A stretch of DNA of 64,000 bases, taken from contig JBEKMN010000004.1 of the NCBI GenBank assembly GCA_050008495.1, forward strand, positions 1 to 64,000, read 5' to 3'. Source of the stretch: CAVROP01 sp050008495 (GTDB lineage Bacteria > Acidobacteriota > Terriglobia > UBA7540). The notes under the pieces are model-generated. The model ran no database searches. It saw nothing but the letters and a program-made list of their open reading frames with translations, and was not told where the DNA came from. Each line of letters opens with the position of its first letter. Positions within the stretch are counted from its first letter, which is position 1. Positions 1 through 5,759 of the stretch are shown here, in pieces. Made by a program: the position numbers and the translations under genes.

Positions 1-411
1 GAAGAGGAAATCAAACAGATTCTTCCCAAGAAGGACCAGTATTTGGTTTCGACGTCGGAGTTTGACGACGTTAAGGCCCGCTTGCAACAGGTGATCAGCA
101 ACCGGAAGAAGTTGAAGCCCGGCGAGACCGGCGGGCCCACACTGCGCAAGCGGCAGCCCAGCGACCAGACCTCAGCCCCGACTCAGACCGCGGGGCAGAG
201 TTCAGGCAGCAGCGGCGCCGGCGATGAGCAGCCGCCGGTACTCAAGCGACGCAGCGACTCCTCTTCCGACTCGGGTTCCGGCACGAGCTCGAGTCCGAGT
301 TCCACTCCAGGCACGACGACAGGCACCACTCCCAGTTCGTCGCCTGGTTCGAGTCCAAGTTCTACTCCGAGCCCGAATTCGACCTCAAACACGAACCCGA
401 ATCCCAACTAG
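1..411 (+). CDS. C-terminal part of an unidentified protein (5' truncated by window)
   Basis: The frame is open from base 1, so the start lies left of the window; 136 residues are visible. The first 45 are charged and probably helical (EEEIKQILPKKDQYLVST at the very start). The rest is a low-complexity tail of Ser, Thr, Pro, Gly and Asn running to the TAG at 409-411, presumably disordered. No catalytic motif can be seen and I do not recognise the family. A TTG at 43 could serve as a start, but the unbroken upstream frame makes a longer protein more likely. A good hairpin-plus-T terminator follows at 436-473. Confidence 0.6.
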   Translation, partial: EEEIKQILPKKDQYLVSTSEFDDVKARLQQVISNRKKLKPGETGGPTLRKRQPSDQTSAPTQTAGQSSGSSGAGDEQPPVLKRRSDSSSDSGSGTSSSPSSTPGTTTGTTPSSSPGSSPSSTPSPNSTSNTNPNPN

Positions 412-435
412 AGTTTTTCCCTCTCCGCGCCAGGG

Positions 436-473
436 ATGGCCGCTCGCAAGCGTGGGCGGCCATTCTTGTTTTT
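436..473 (+). terminator. Rho-independent terminator
   Basis: ATGGCCGC (436-443) pairs with GCGGCCAT (456-463) and is followed directly by the T-rich run TCTTGTTTTT. It lies 25 nt past the stop of the preceding gene and should end its transcript. Confidence 0.75.
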
Positions 474-485
474 GGCGGATAAGAT

Positions 486-604
486 CAGGGATTAGGGAAT
501 AGGGAACAGACGGAAGAGGGATTAGGGATTCGGAAATTGGGAACAGGGATTAGCGAACGATGCCGTCTGTTCCCTAATCCCTGTTCCCTAATCCCTGTTC
601 CCTA
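486..604. repeat. Low-complexity inverted repeat, GGGATTAGGGAA type
   Basis: The left arm repeats GGGATTAGGGAA/GGGAACAG. The right arm (about 563-604) repeats its complement TTCCCTAATCCCTG, so the transcript would fold into a long imperfect hairpin. It separates two convergent genes, and its right edge contains the TAG stop of the DUF507 gene at 602-604. It could act as a bidirectional terminator. No gene lies here. Confidence 0.75.
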
Positions 605-883
605 AAAAGCTATTCCGAGCTTTCGTAGCTCCTCGGAATAGTACTTGCGGTAGAGGATTTCCCATTCTCCGCCGCCTTCCACGATGGTTCGCTTCTGTGC
701 GGCGATGCGGCCTTTCACAAGCTGGTCGATCTTTTCTTCTTCCTGCATCAGATCCGTGAGGATCTTGACGATCTGCACGCGGATGTTATTGGGCTCGTCG
801 TAGATTTCCACTTCATCCAGAGCCTCAATGGCGGCCGTGACCTGGTGTGAAATCTGAATGATCTTTTCGTGAGTCATTTTCAT
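602..883 (-). CDS. DUF507 family protein
   Basis: This 93-residue, charged, mostly helical protein matches the DUF507 pattern: an N-terminal region (MKMTHEKIIQISHQV) followed by acidic helices around ILTDLMQEEEKIDQLV. DUF507 proteins are small, cytosolic and of unknown function. It is the second gene of a two-gene minus-strand operon, 19 nt downstream of another DUF507 gene with the same architecture. Its TAG stop lies inside the edge of the GGGATTAGGG repeat. The family call is fairly sure; the function is not known. Confidence 0.8.
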   Translation of the reverse strand: MKMTHEKIIQISHQVTAAIEALDEVEIYDEPNNIRVQIVKILTDLMQEEEKIDQLVKGRIAAQKRTIVEGGGEWEILYRKYYSEELRKLGIAF

Positions 884-902
884 GGTCGCTGGCCTGCCCG
901 CC

Positions 903-1181
903 TCAGAGAATGGCCTTCCGCTGGCGCACCAGTTCCTTTTTGATCGCTTTGAAAGCGTCTTCGTAACTGGCGCCCAGCTCTTTCATCTGGTTACCGTGTT
1001 CCTCCAGGATTCTTCGAACTTCGTCGTTGATGCGATCCTCGACGCTCAACTCTTCCAGCATCACCTGGTTGATGACCTCGGTGACATAATCAGGCTGTTC
1101 ATAGGTGATCAGCCCGTCATCGGCCAGCCGCTTCAACACCTGCTTGGTCATGTAGGCGACATACTCGCGCTGAAACTGCAT
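903..1181 (-). CDS. DUF507 family protein, paralogue of its downstream neighbour
   Basis: A 92-residue helical protein (starts MQFQREYVAYMTKQVLKRL, then LLEELSVEDRINDEVRRIL in the middle) of the DUF507 family, function unknown. The frame reaches upstream to 1247, but the start at 1181 is preferred: AAGGAGAGG lies 13-15 nt before it, and the upstream extension would run through a good sigma-70 promoter (1220-1247). It is probably cotranscribed with the second DUF507 gene. The pair may work as a heteromer, which is inference only. Confidence 0.8.
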   Translation of the reverse strand: MQFQREYVAYMTKQVLKRLADDGLITYEQPDYVTEVINQVMLEELSVEDRINDEVRRILEEHGNQMKELGASYEDAFKAIKKELVRQRKAIL

Positions 1182-1219
1182 GGATGATGGGCCTCTCCTT
1201 GACGCTTGTGACACGCTAG

Positions 1220-1247
1220 TGTATATTTCAAAGGTTGCAGGTGTCAA
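1220..1247 (-). promoter_or_regulatory. Sigma-70 type promoter for the DUF507 pair
   Basis: On the minus strand, TTGACA (1242-1247) and TATACA (1220-1225) are separated by 16 nt. The start codon is 38 nt downstream of the -10. Confidence 0.65.
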
Positions 1248-1281
1248 GGTTGTGCAGCAGGTGGTGAGGGTGCAGTTTGAT

Positions 1282-1331
1282 GTAGAGGCGGCTTTACGCC
1301 GCCATTCGGCGGCGTGAACTCCCCGCTACAA
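1282..1331. repeat. GTAG(G/A)GGCGG-type palindromic repeat, copy 1
   Basis: Begins GTAGAGGCGG and ends CCCCGCTACAAC, with an inner GCCGCC/GGCGGC hairpin. It belongs to the same broad family as 43778-43829, 50663-50713 and 61745-61772. The rest of the 1182-1472 gap holds only the DUF507 promoter. Confidence 0.6.
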
Positions 1332-1472
1332 CGTCAAACCGCCAGCCGGTAGCGCCCTGATTTGACGGGTGGCGCGGGGCTTCAGGCCGGCAACTGCCGA
1401 CCTCAGGTCCGTCGCTGGGCAGCAACCAGGACGGTACCACGCCGCGGGCCCTGCGCCGTCTTGGACTGGGCG

Positions 1473-1549
1473 GGGCGGTTAGCTCAGTTGGTTAGAGCGT
1501 CTGCCTTACAAGCAGAAGGTCGCCCGTTCGAGCCGGGCACCGCCCACCA
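1473..1549 (+). tRNA. tRNA-Val (UAC)
   Basis: A 77-nt cloverleaf. The acceptor GGGCGGT (1473-1479) pairs with ACCGCCC (1539-1545). The D arm is TAGCTCAGTTGGTTAGAGC, the anticodon loop CTTACAA has anticodon TAC, and the T arm is GCCCGTTCGAGCCGGGC. Discriminator A and CCA are encoded (1546-1549). Confidence 0.95.
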
Positions 1550-1556
1550 GAAAGAG

Positions 1557-1637
1557 CAGTGACGAGTGAAAAGTGGCGAGTGGCAAGTCAAGACGTGGTT
1601 TCACTGGCTCTGCCTCGTCACTCTTCACTCGTCACTG
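1557..1637. repeat. GTGACGAGTGAA-type inverted repeat between two tRNAs
   Basis: CAGTGACGAGTGAA (1557-1570) is mirrored by TTCACTCGTCACTG (1624-1637), with degenerate gagtg/cactc stuttering between them. It fills the spacer between the Val and Asp tRNAs, so it would form a hairpin in a shared precursor transcript. Confidence 0.7.
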
Positions 1638-1644
1638 CTTTCCC

Positions 1645-1721
1645 GGGGACGTAGTTCAGCTGGTTAGAACGCATGCCTGTCACGCATGAGGTCGCGGGTT
1701 CGAGTCCCGTCGTCCCCGCCA
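1645..1721 (+). tRNA. tRNA-Asp (GUC)
   Basis: A 77-nt cloverleaf. GGGGACG (1645-1651) pairs with CGTCCCC (1711-1717), the anticodon loop CTGTCAC has GTC, and the T arm is CGGGTTCGAGTCCCG. Discriminator G and CCA are encoded (1718-1721). It lies 95 nt downstream of tRNA-Val in the same direction. Confidence 0.95.
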
Positions 1722-1807
1722 GCTAAATCCTGCTAGGTCAATTTACGCTCATTTGCATAGCCGTAGAAAACATACCAAGTCTTCCAAGCTGTCGTCCTGG
1801 GCCCGTT

Positions 1808-1990
1808 CGCTGTCATCCTGAGCGAAACGAAGAATCTCGCTCTGCCTCTGCCGCTCAGGGTAAGCTTCGCGAAGGATCTGCCTGAGCCCCTTCTCTGTCA
1901 TTCTGAGCCCCTTTCGCTGTCATTCTGAGCGAAGCGAAGAATCTCGCTCTGCCTCTGCCGCTCAGGGTAAACTTCGCGAAGGACCTGCTT
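1808..1990. repeat. TCATTCTGAGCGAAGCGAAG repeat, two direct copies plus fragment
   Basis: Two roughly 70-bp direct copies (about 1810-1880 and 1918-1985) each run from a GTCATYCTGAGCGAA box through AATCTCGCTCTGCC to CAGGGTAARCTTCGCGAAG. A truncated copy of the first box lies between them. The same family recurs at 15077-15224, 30206-30340 and 51946-52327. No gene is seen between 1722 and 2085. Confidence 0.8.
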
Positions 1991-2085
1991 TTGTCGTGAC
2001 CCGGATAGCGCGCAAGCGGGAATCCACCCAACGTGGGTCCTCGCCTCTGGCACTCGTACTCGATCTCGGGATCGGCAAGAGCGTG

Positions 2086-2127
2086 TAGCGCAGAGGTGGG
2101 CGCACTTAGCCCTCCTCTGCGGCTCTT
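2086..2127. repeat. REP (CCTCTGCGGCTCTT type), left flank of RAYT
   Basis: A 42-nt imperfect hairpin in which CGCAGAGG pairs with CCTCTGCG. It is the inverted partner of the copy at 2712-2753; the two ends share CTCTGCGGCTCTT and TAGCGCA. Together they bracket the transposase gene as REPs usually bracket a RAYT. Confidence 0.8.
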
Positions 2128-2143
2128 ATTGTGTAAACGTTCT

Positions 2144-2172
2144 TTTCCAGAGGCGGGTTCGAGAACTATAAT
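2144..2172 (+). promoter_or_regulatory. Promoter of the RAYT gene, leaderless arrangement
   Basis: A perfect TATAAT (2167-2172) with TTTCCA (2144-2149) 17 nt upstream. Only 8 nt separate the -10 from the ATG at 2181, so transcription should begin at or next to the start codon. Confidence 0.5.
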
Positions 2173-2180
2173 TGGGCGCC

Positions 2181-2711
2181 ATGTCACGCCTTCGACGCTT
2201 GGTGGTATCGGACCGTTGGTTTTTCGTCACCTGCCGCCTGTTACCCGGGCGAAAGATTCTCTCCGATTCAGAATTCGCTCGCTTGGCGCAGGTGATCCAG
2301 GAGCGTCGGGAAGAACACCGCTTCCTGCTCACGGCGTGGGTGTTCCTCACTGGCATGCGATTTTCGAGCCGCGGTCCACTCACCATCTCCAGGGTGATGG
2401 AAGCCTTCAAAGATTTAGCGACGACGCGAATCAACCCTTCGCGTGGGGAAGTGGGACGCCTTCTCGAGGCTCGCTTCTTTGATCGGGCACTTGGCAGCGT
2501 GGAGGAGTACGACGAGAAGGTGCAGTACATTCATCTGAATCCGGTGAGGGCGGGGCTGCCGCGCCGCCCGGAAGCGGTAGCGCGGACCACCGCTTCTGTG
2601 GTCCGCAGCTTTTTCAATCGAAGAACCGCGGACCGCAAAAACGGCGGTCCACGCTACCGCCTTTCCGTCGGCCGCGTTCTGCTGCCCGCCGATGCACACA
2701 CCCGGATTTAG
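2181..2711 (+). pseudogene. REP-associated tyrosine transposase (RAYT), degenerate
   Basis: The N-terminus (SRLRRLVVSDRWFFVTCRL) and the later segments LTISRVMEAFKDLATTRIN, ARFFDRAL and VQYIHLNPVRAGL are typical of RAYT/Y1 (IS200-like) transposases acting on REP sequences. The catalytic HWHA motif is still encoded near 2350 (CACTGGCATGCG) but in another frame; the main frame reads FLTGMRFSS there. Two small deletions of about 7 and 2 nt, relative to the family, would explain both the loss and the restored frame. Downstream of RAGL a roughly 83-bp palindrome (2576-2658) replaces the usual RPEEWRWSS segment and is translated through. The frame is open but the product should be inactive. Confidence 0.75.
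2576..2658. repeat. GGTAGCGCGGACCACC palindrome (REP-E), inside RAYT copy 1
   Basis: An 83-bp sequence with GCGGACCAC/GTGGTCCGC, then AACCGCGG, then GGCGGTCC..CGCTACC closing the outer stem (GGTAGCG...CGCTACC). Near-identical copies lie at 3843-3924 and 5233-5314, and a half copy at 4941-4971. Confidence 0.85.
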
Positions 2712-2753
2712 AAGAGCCGCAGAGGAAGCCAAACCACGGCTACCTGTGCGCTA
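2712..2753. repeat. REP (AAGAGCCGCAGAGG type), right flank of RAYT
   Basis: It starts one base after the RAYT stop codon and is the inverted partner of 2086-2127. The same 3' flank occurs after RAYT fragments at 4152-4193 and 5542-5582. Confidence 0.8.
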
Positions 2754-2777
2754 TCCGCTGAAGGGAAGGCACTCGAC

Positions 2778-3638
2778 GTGACTATCGAATTCACATCTCA
2801 CAACATTCGCCTTGACGACGGAACTCTCACGAAACCGGATGCGCCGTGTTTGATGGACGCCTGGCCATGGGTCGTCTCGGCACGGCGGATTCTGGAAACC
2901 ATTTTTCCTGGGGAAAGGAAGCACCTTCGCCTTGTCGACCTAGGGTGCTTGGAGGGAGGCTTCGCTGTCGAGTTCGCACGCATGGGATTTGAAGTTCTGG
3001 GAATTGAGGTGCGTGATGCCAACATCGCAGCGTGCAACTACGTGAAGTCAAAAACCAACCTGCCAAACCTAGCCTTCGTGAAGGATGATGCATGGAACGT
3101 CCGAAAGTATGGAATGTTTGACGTCGCATTCTGCTGCGGTCTGCTATATCACATGGATCGGCCCAAGAAATTCCTTGAAACGCTTTCATCCGTAACCAAG
3201 AAACTCACGATCCTGCAGACACATTTTTCCACCCATGGCCTCGGCACAAGACTGTTTTCGCCTTTACCCACCCTATTGAAAAAGGTACTTGCAACGGTGA
3301 CGAAGGGCAGGATTGATAGGTATTACCTTTCACGGGTTACTGAGAATGAGGGACTGGTGGGACAATGGTTCGTGGAGTACAAAAATGATAAGTCGTTTTC
3401 CAGGCGGGAAACCTCGAAATGGGCCTCCTGGGATAACCGTCGCTCTTTTTGGATACAACGGGAATATCTGCTGCAAGCGATACTTGACGTTGGCTTTGAT
3501 GTCGTCATGGAGCAATTTGACCATCTGGGACCAGACATCGCGGAAAGCATGTTACGCGGCTACTACCGAACGGACCACAGGGGAACCTTTGTCGGCATCA
3601 AGACCAAGAATACACTCGACATCCCAATCCCCGGCTAA
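2778..3638 (+). CDS. Class I SAM-dependent methyltransferase
   Basis: 286 residues. The Rossmann SAM-binding core is visible: motif I LVDLGCLEGGFAVEFA (about 51-66), acidic motif II VLGIEVRD, and a later motif FDVAFCCGLLYHMDRP (about 115-130), as in small-molecule and glycan methyltransferases. The C-terminal half (tryptophan-rich, about 190-270) is not recognisable and probably determines the substrate. The gene lies between two REP-flanked RAYT copies, which suggests an acquired or transposition-associated gene. The start at 2778 is the first GTG-class codon after the REP. The substrate is unknown. Confidence 0.75.
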   Translation: MTIEFTSHNIRLDDGTLTKPDAPCLMDAWPWVVSARRILETIFPGERKHLRLVDLGCLEGGFAVEFARMGFEVLGIEVRDANIAACNYVKSKTNLPNLAFVKDDAWNVRKYGMFDVAFCCGLLYHMDRPKKFLETLSSVTKKLTILQTHFSTHGLGTRLFSPLPTLLKKVLATVTKGRIDRYYLSRVTENEGLVGQWFVEYKNDKSFSRRETSKWASWDNRRSFWIQREYLLQAILDVGFDVVMEQFDHLGPDIAESMLRGYYRTDHRGTFVGIKTKNTLDIPIPG

Positions 3639-3676
3639 CAACGCGCCCCACGTACCCTACTTAGCACGCCAGTTGG

Positions 3677-3714
3677 TAGCGCGGAGTCCCTGCTCTTCGC
3701 ACTCTGCGGCTCTT
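3677..3714. repeat. Degenerate left REP of RAYT copy 2
   Basis: TAGCGCGGAG....CTCTGCGGCTCTT matches the left REP at 2086-2127, with a diverged centre. Confidence 0.55.
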
Positions 3715-3762
3715 CCTGCGTTGCGGTCGCGGTCCACGTTCCGGGATGTTAACGAGAAGTAA

Positions 3763-4151
3763 ACGTTCACTGGCACGCGATTTTCTATCCGCGCAGTCCG
3801 CTCACCATCTCCAGGGTGATGGAAGCCATCAAAGATGGAGCTGGTAGCGCGGACCACCGCTTCTGTGGTCCGCGGCTTTTTCAATCGAAGAACCGCGGAC
3901 CGCAAACCCGGCGGTCCGCGCTACTCGCTCGCTTCTTTGATCGGGCACTCGGCACCGTGCAGGAGTACAACGAGAAGGCGCAGTACATTCATCTGAATCC
4001 CGTCGGGGCGGGGCTGGCGCGCCGCCCGGAATACTGGCCGTGGTCGAGCGTCCATGACTATCAAGGCAGCCTGAATTGTGCGCCGACGACCCCCAGCGGC
4101 CTTTCCGTCGACCGCGTTCTGCTGCCCGCCGTTGCACACACCCGGATTTAG
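3763..4151 (+). pseudogene. RAYT copy 2, internally deleted
   Basis: The 5' part of the gene is missing. After AAACGTT, which matches the untranslated leader of copy 1, the sequence jumps to CACTGGCACGCG, coding HWHAIFYPRSPLTISRVMEA. This keeps the HWH motif that copy 1 lost from frame. A REP-E palindrome (3843-3924) then replaces the middle of the gene. The 3' part resumes at ARFFDRALGTVQEYNEK and ends QYIHLNPVGAGLARRPEYW... through the stop at 4149-4151. It cannot encode a full transposase. Confidence 0.75.
3843..3924. repeat. REP-E palindrome inside RAYT copy 2
   Basis: Near-identical to 2576-2658 and 5233-5314, but inserted at a different place in the RAYT sequence (before ARFFDRAL) than in copy 1 (after RAGL). 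Confidence 0.85.
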
Positions 4152-4193
4152 AAGAGCCGCAGAGGAAGCCAAACTACGGCTACCCCTGCGCTA
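4152..4193. repeat. Right REP of RAYT copy 2
   Basis: Same AAGAGCCGCAGAGG hairpin as 2712-2753. Its right end overlaps the last codons and TAG stop of the minus-strand endonuclease III-like gene (stop at 4180-4182). Confidence 0.8.
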
Positions 4194-4878
4194 CCCGCTT
4201 CCCTGAAACGAAAGCGCAATTGGATTTCAGGGGGCACCGGTCGCATTTCGGCTTGGTACGTTTGCAGATCTCTTGTGCATGCCGCTTCAGCAGCAAGTAG
4301 GCACGGGTGCGGGCCTCGAGAGTTTCCGGCACCTGCAACGCGATGGCCTCTTGTGCCTCACGATAATTCGCGCCGTAATTGTCGCGTTCCTTTCCGCGCA
4401 GAATGCGTACCAGGACGTGTACACAGTTCGACGGTACTGCAGCGACGGGCGCGATGCCTGCAAACAGCAGTATACGATCGGCTCCCGGCTCGGCGATGCC
4501 GGGGAATCTCTTTAATATCTTTCGGGCGTTGGCAAGGGGCCCAGCCAGCGCGGCGCGCAGGTCACCGCCCAACTCATCCTGCACTCGCCGCGCGATCTCC
4601 TTGAGCCTGAGGGCGCGCAACTCGGGAAACATGCCGCCGGGCTTCAGCGCGCCAGCCAATTTCGCGTTCGGCGCAACCAGCAGCCTCTCTACTTCAATTC
4701 CAATTTCGGCGGTCAGCTTCTCCCACCCCTTCGCGCACGCGGTGTCGCTCTGCGGGTAACCCGAATTCCACCAGACGATGAACTCATAGGGGTCGACCGG
4801 CCACCACGCTTCCTGTTGGCCGTGGAACGCTTCCAGGCGGTCGAGCAATGCAGGGACCGAGATGAAGGATCGGACCAT
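4180..4878 (-). CDS. Endonuclease III-like HhH protein with FeS cysteines, catalytic residues absent
   Basis: A 232-residue HhH-GPD-type protein. The helix-hairpin-helix is LKRFPGIAEPGADRILLF (about 122-139), and the C-terminal cluster ligands follow the endonuclease III spacing C-x6-C-x2-C-x5-C (Cys205, 212, 215, 221). The family's catalytic lysine (GxxRKTAN in E. coli Nth) is replaced by Pro131, and the catalytic aspartate (VDTH) lies in VPSN with no acid (Pro149). It may bind DNA without cleaving it, or belong to a divergent glycosylase group. The start at 4878 is chosen because the upstream frame runs into a REP-E half copy. The stop lies inside a REP, so the C-terminus may have been altered by the insertion. 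Confidence 0.7.
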   Translation of the reverse strand: MVRSFISVPALLDRLEAFHGQQEAWWPVDPYEFIVWWNSGYPQSDTACAKGWEKLTAEIGIEVERLLVAPNAKLAGALKPGGMFPELRALRLKEIARRVQDELGGDLRAALAGPLANARKILKRFPGIAEPGADRILLFAGIAPVAAVPSNCVHVLVRILRGKERDNYGANYREAQEAIALQVPETLEARTRAYLLLKRHAQEICKRTKPKCDRCPLKSNCAFVSGKRVAQG

Positions 4879-4940
4879 GGGGATGCATACTATTTCAGAC
4901 CGTGCAGGCGCACAGGCCGCTTTCGGGATTCTGAGAGCGA

Positions 4941-4971
4941 GTAGCGCGGACCACCGGTTTTGTGGTCCGCG
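4941..4971. repeat. Half copy of REP-E
   Basis: GTAGCGCGGACCACC...GGTGGTCCGC-like hairpin without the second half of the longer element. It lies between the endonuclease III-like gene and the inverted RAYT fragment. Confidence 0.65.
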
Positions 4972-4996
4972 TCCTTTCGGTCGCGCGACAGGGCCA

Positions 4997-5232
4997 TCAA
5001 ATTCGCTCGCGCACGTCGGACGGTATCCTGACACGGTCCACGATCAAACCGCAACGTTTCTTTTGCTCCTCGGCGCTCATACCGGCGTACTCGTTGTAGC
5101 TCGACCATCGCCATTCTTCCGGGCGGCTGGCCAACCCGGCCTTGACCGGGTTCAGGTGGATGTACTGCACCTTCTCGTTGTATTCCTTGACGGTGCGCAG
5201 CGCGCGGTCGAAGAACCGGGGCTGCAACAGAT
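4997..5232 (-). pseudogene. RAYT C-terminal fragment, inverted (copy 3a)
   Basis: On the minus strand it encodes PRFFDRALRTVKEYNEK, VQYIHLNPVKAGLASRPEEW, RWSSYNEYAG and the C-terminal SDVRERI. This is the best preserved C-terminal half in the window and shows what copy 1 lost at its REP-E insertion. It begins exactly at the REP-E boundary and has no N-terminal half. Confidence 0.75.
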
Positions 5233-5314
5233 GGTAGCGCGGACCACCGCTTCTGTGGTCCGCGGCTTTTTCAATCGAAGAACCGCGGACCGCAAGCCCG
5301 GCGGTCCGCGCTAC
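5233..5314. repeat. REP-E palindrome at junction of two opposed RAYT fragments
   Basis: A full copy, near-identical to 3843-3924. On both sides the flanking sequence starts with the RFFDRAL codons, reading outward in opposite directions. Confidence 0.85.
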
Positions 5315-5541
5315 TCGCTCGCTTCTTTGATCGGGCACTCGGCACCGTGCAGGAGTACAACGAGAAGGTGCAGTACATTCATCTGAGTCCGGTGAGGGCG
5401 AGGCTGGCGCGTTGCCCGGAAGACTGGCCGTGGTCGAGCGTCCATGACAACCTAGGCAGCTTGAATTGTGCACCCACGACCCCCAGCGGCCTTTCCGTCG
5501 ACCGCGTTCTGCCGCCCGCCGATGCCCACACCCGGATTTAG
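5315..5541 (+). pseudogene. RAYT C-terminal fragment (copy 3b)
   Basis: Encodes ARFFDRALGTVQEYNEK, VQYIHLSPVRARLARCPEDW and the terminal LSVDRVLPPADAHTRI. It is very close to the 3' part of copy 2, starts at the REP-E edge and ends at TAG 5539-5541, followed by the right REP. Confidence 0.75.
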
Positions 5542-5582
5542 AAGAGCCGCAGAGGAAGCCAAACTACGGCTACCTCTGCGCT
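5542..5582. repeat. Right REP of RAYT copy 3
   Basis: AAGAGCCGCAGAGG...CCTCTGCGCT hairpin as at 2712 and 4152. The following 5583-5759 stretch holds no gene, and I see no convincing promoter in it. Confidence 0.8.
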
Positions 5583-5759
5583 TGCTACCATCTCTGACGC
5601 ACCAAACGGCGGCTTTCGTCCTTGATTTTTAGTGCAGTATGGTGTACAAGCTTTCCCACAAGGTAGTGACCGCGTGTCAGGCGATTCGGTATCCAGGTTG
5701 GACGTCGCTGGGGTCAATTGTGCCGCAGAATTTAATCAAACGAGGTGGTGAGAGCCGCT

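Larger units (their letters stand above)
2086..2753 (+). mobile_element. RAYT unit flanked by inverted REPs, inactive
   Basis: A REP-associated tyrosine transposase gene sits between inverted 42-nt REPs (2086-2127 and 2712-2753). A second, unrelated palindrome is inserted in its 3' part (2576-2658). Partial copies of the same unit lie at 3677-4193 and 4997-5582. The gene has lost its HWH motif from frame, so the unit is probably no longer active. Confidence 0.75.

Noticed and set aside
486..604. GGGATTAGGG stretch resembling telomere repeats
   Set aside because: It is an internal, imperfect inverted repeat between two convergent genes, one of several such phrase families in the window, with no sign of a replicon end.
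2033..2482. Separate gene carrying the HWHA motif
   Set aside because: It is the alternate frame of the damaged RAYT gene; only the short HWHAIFEPRS segment is family-like.
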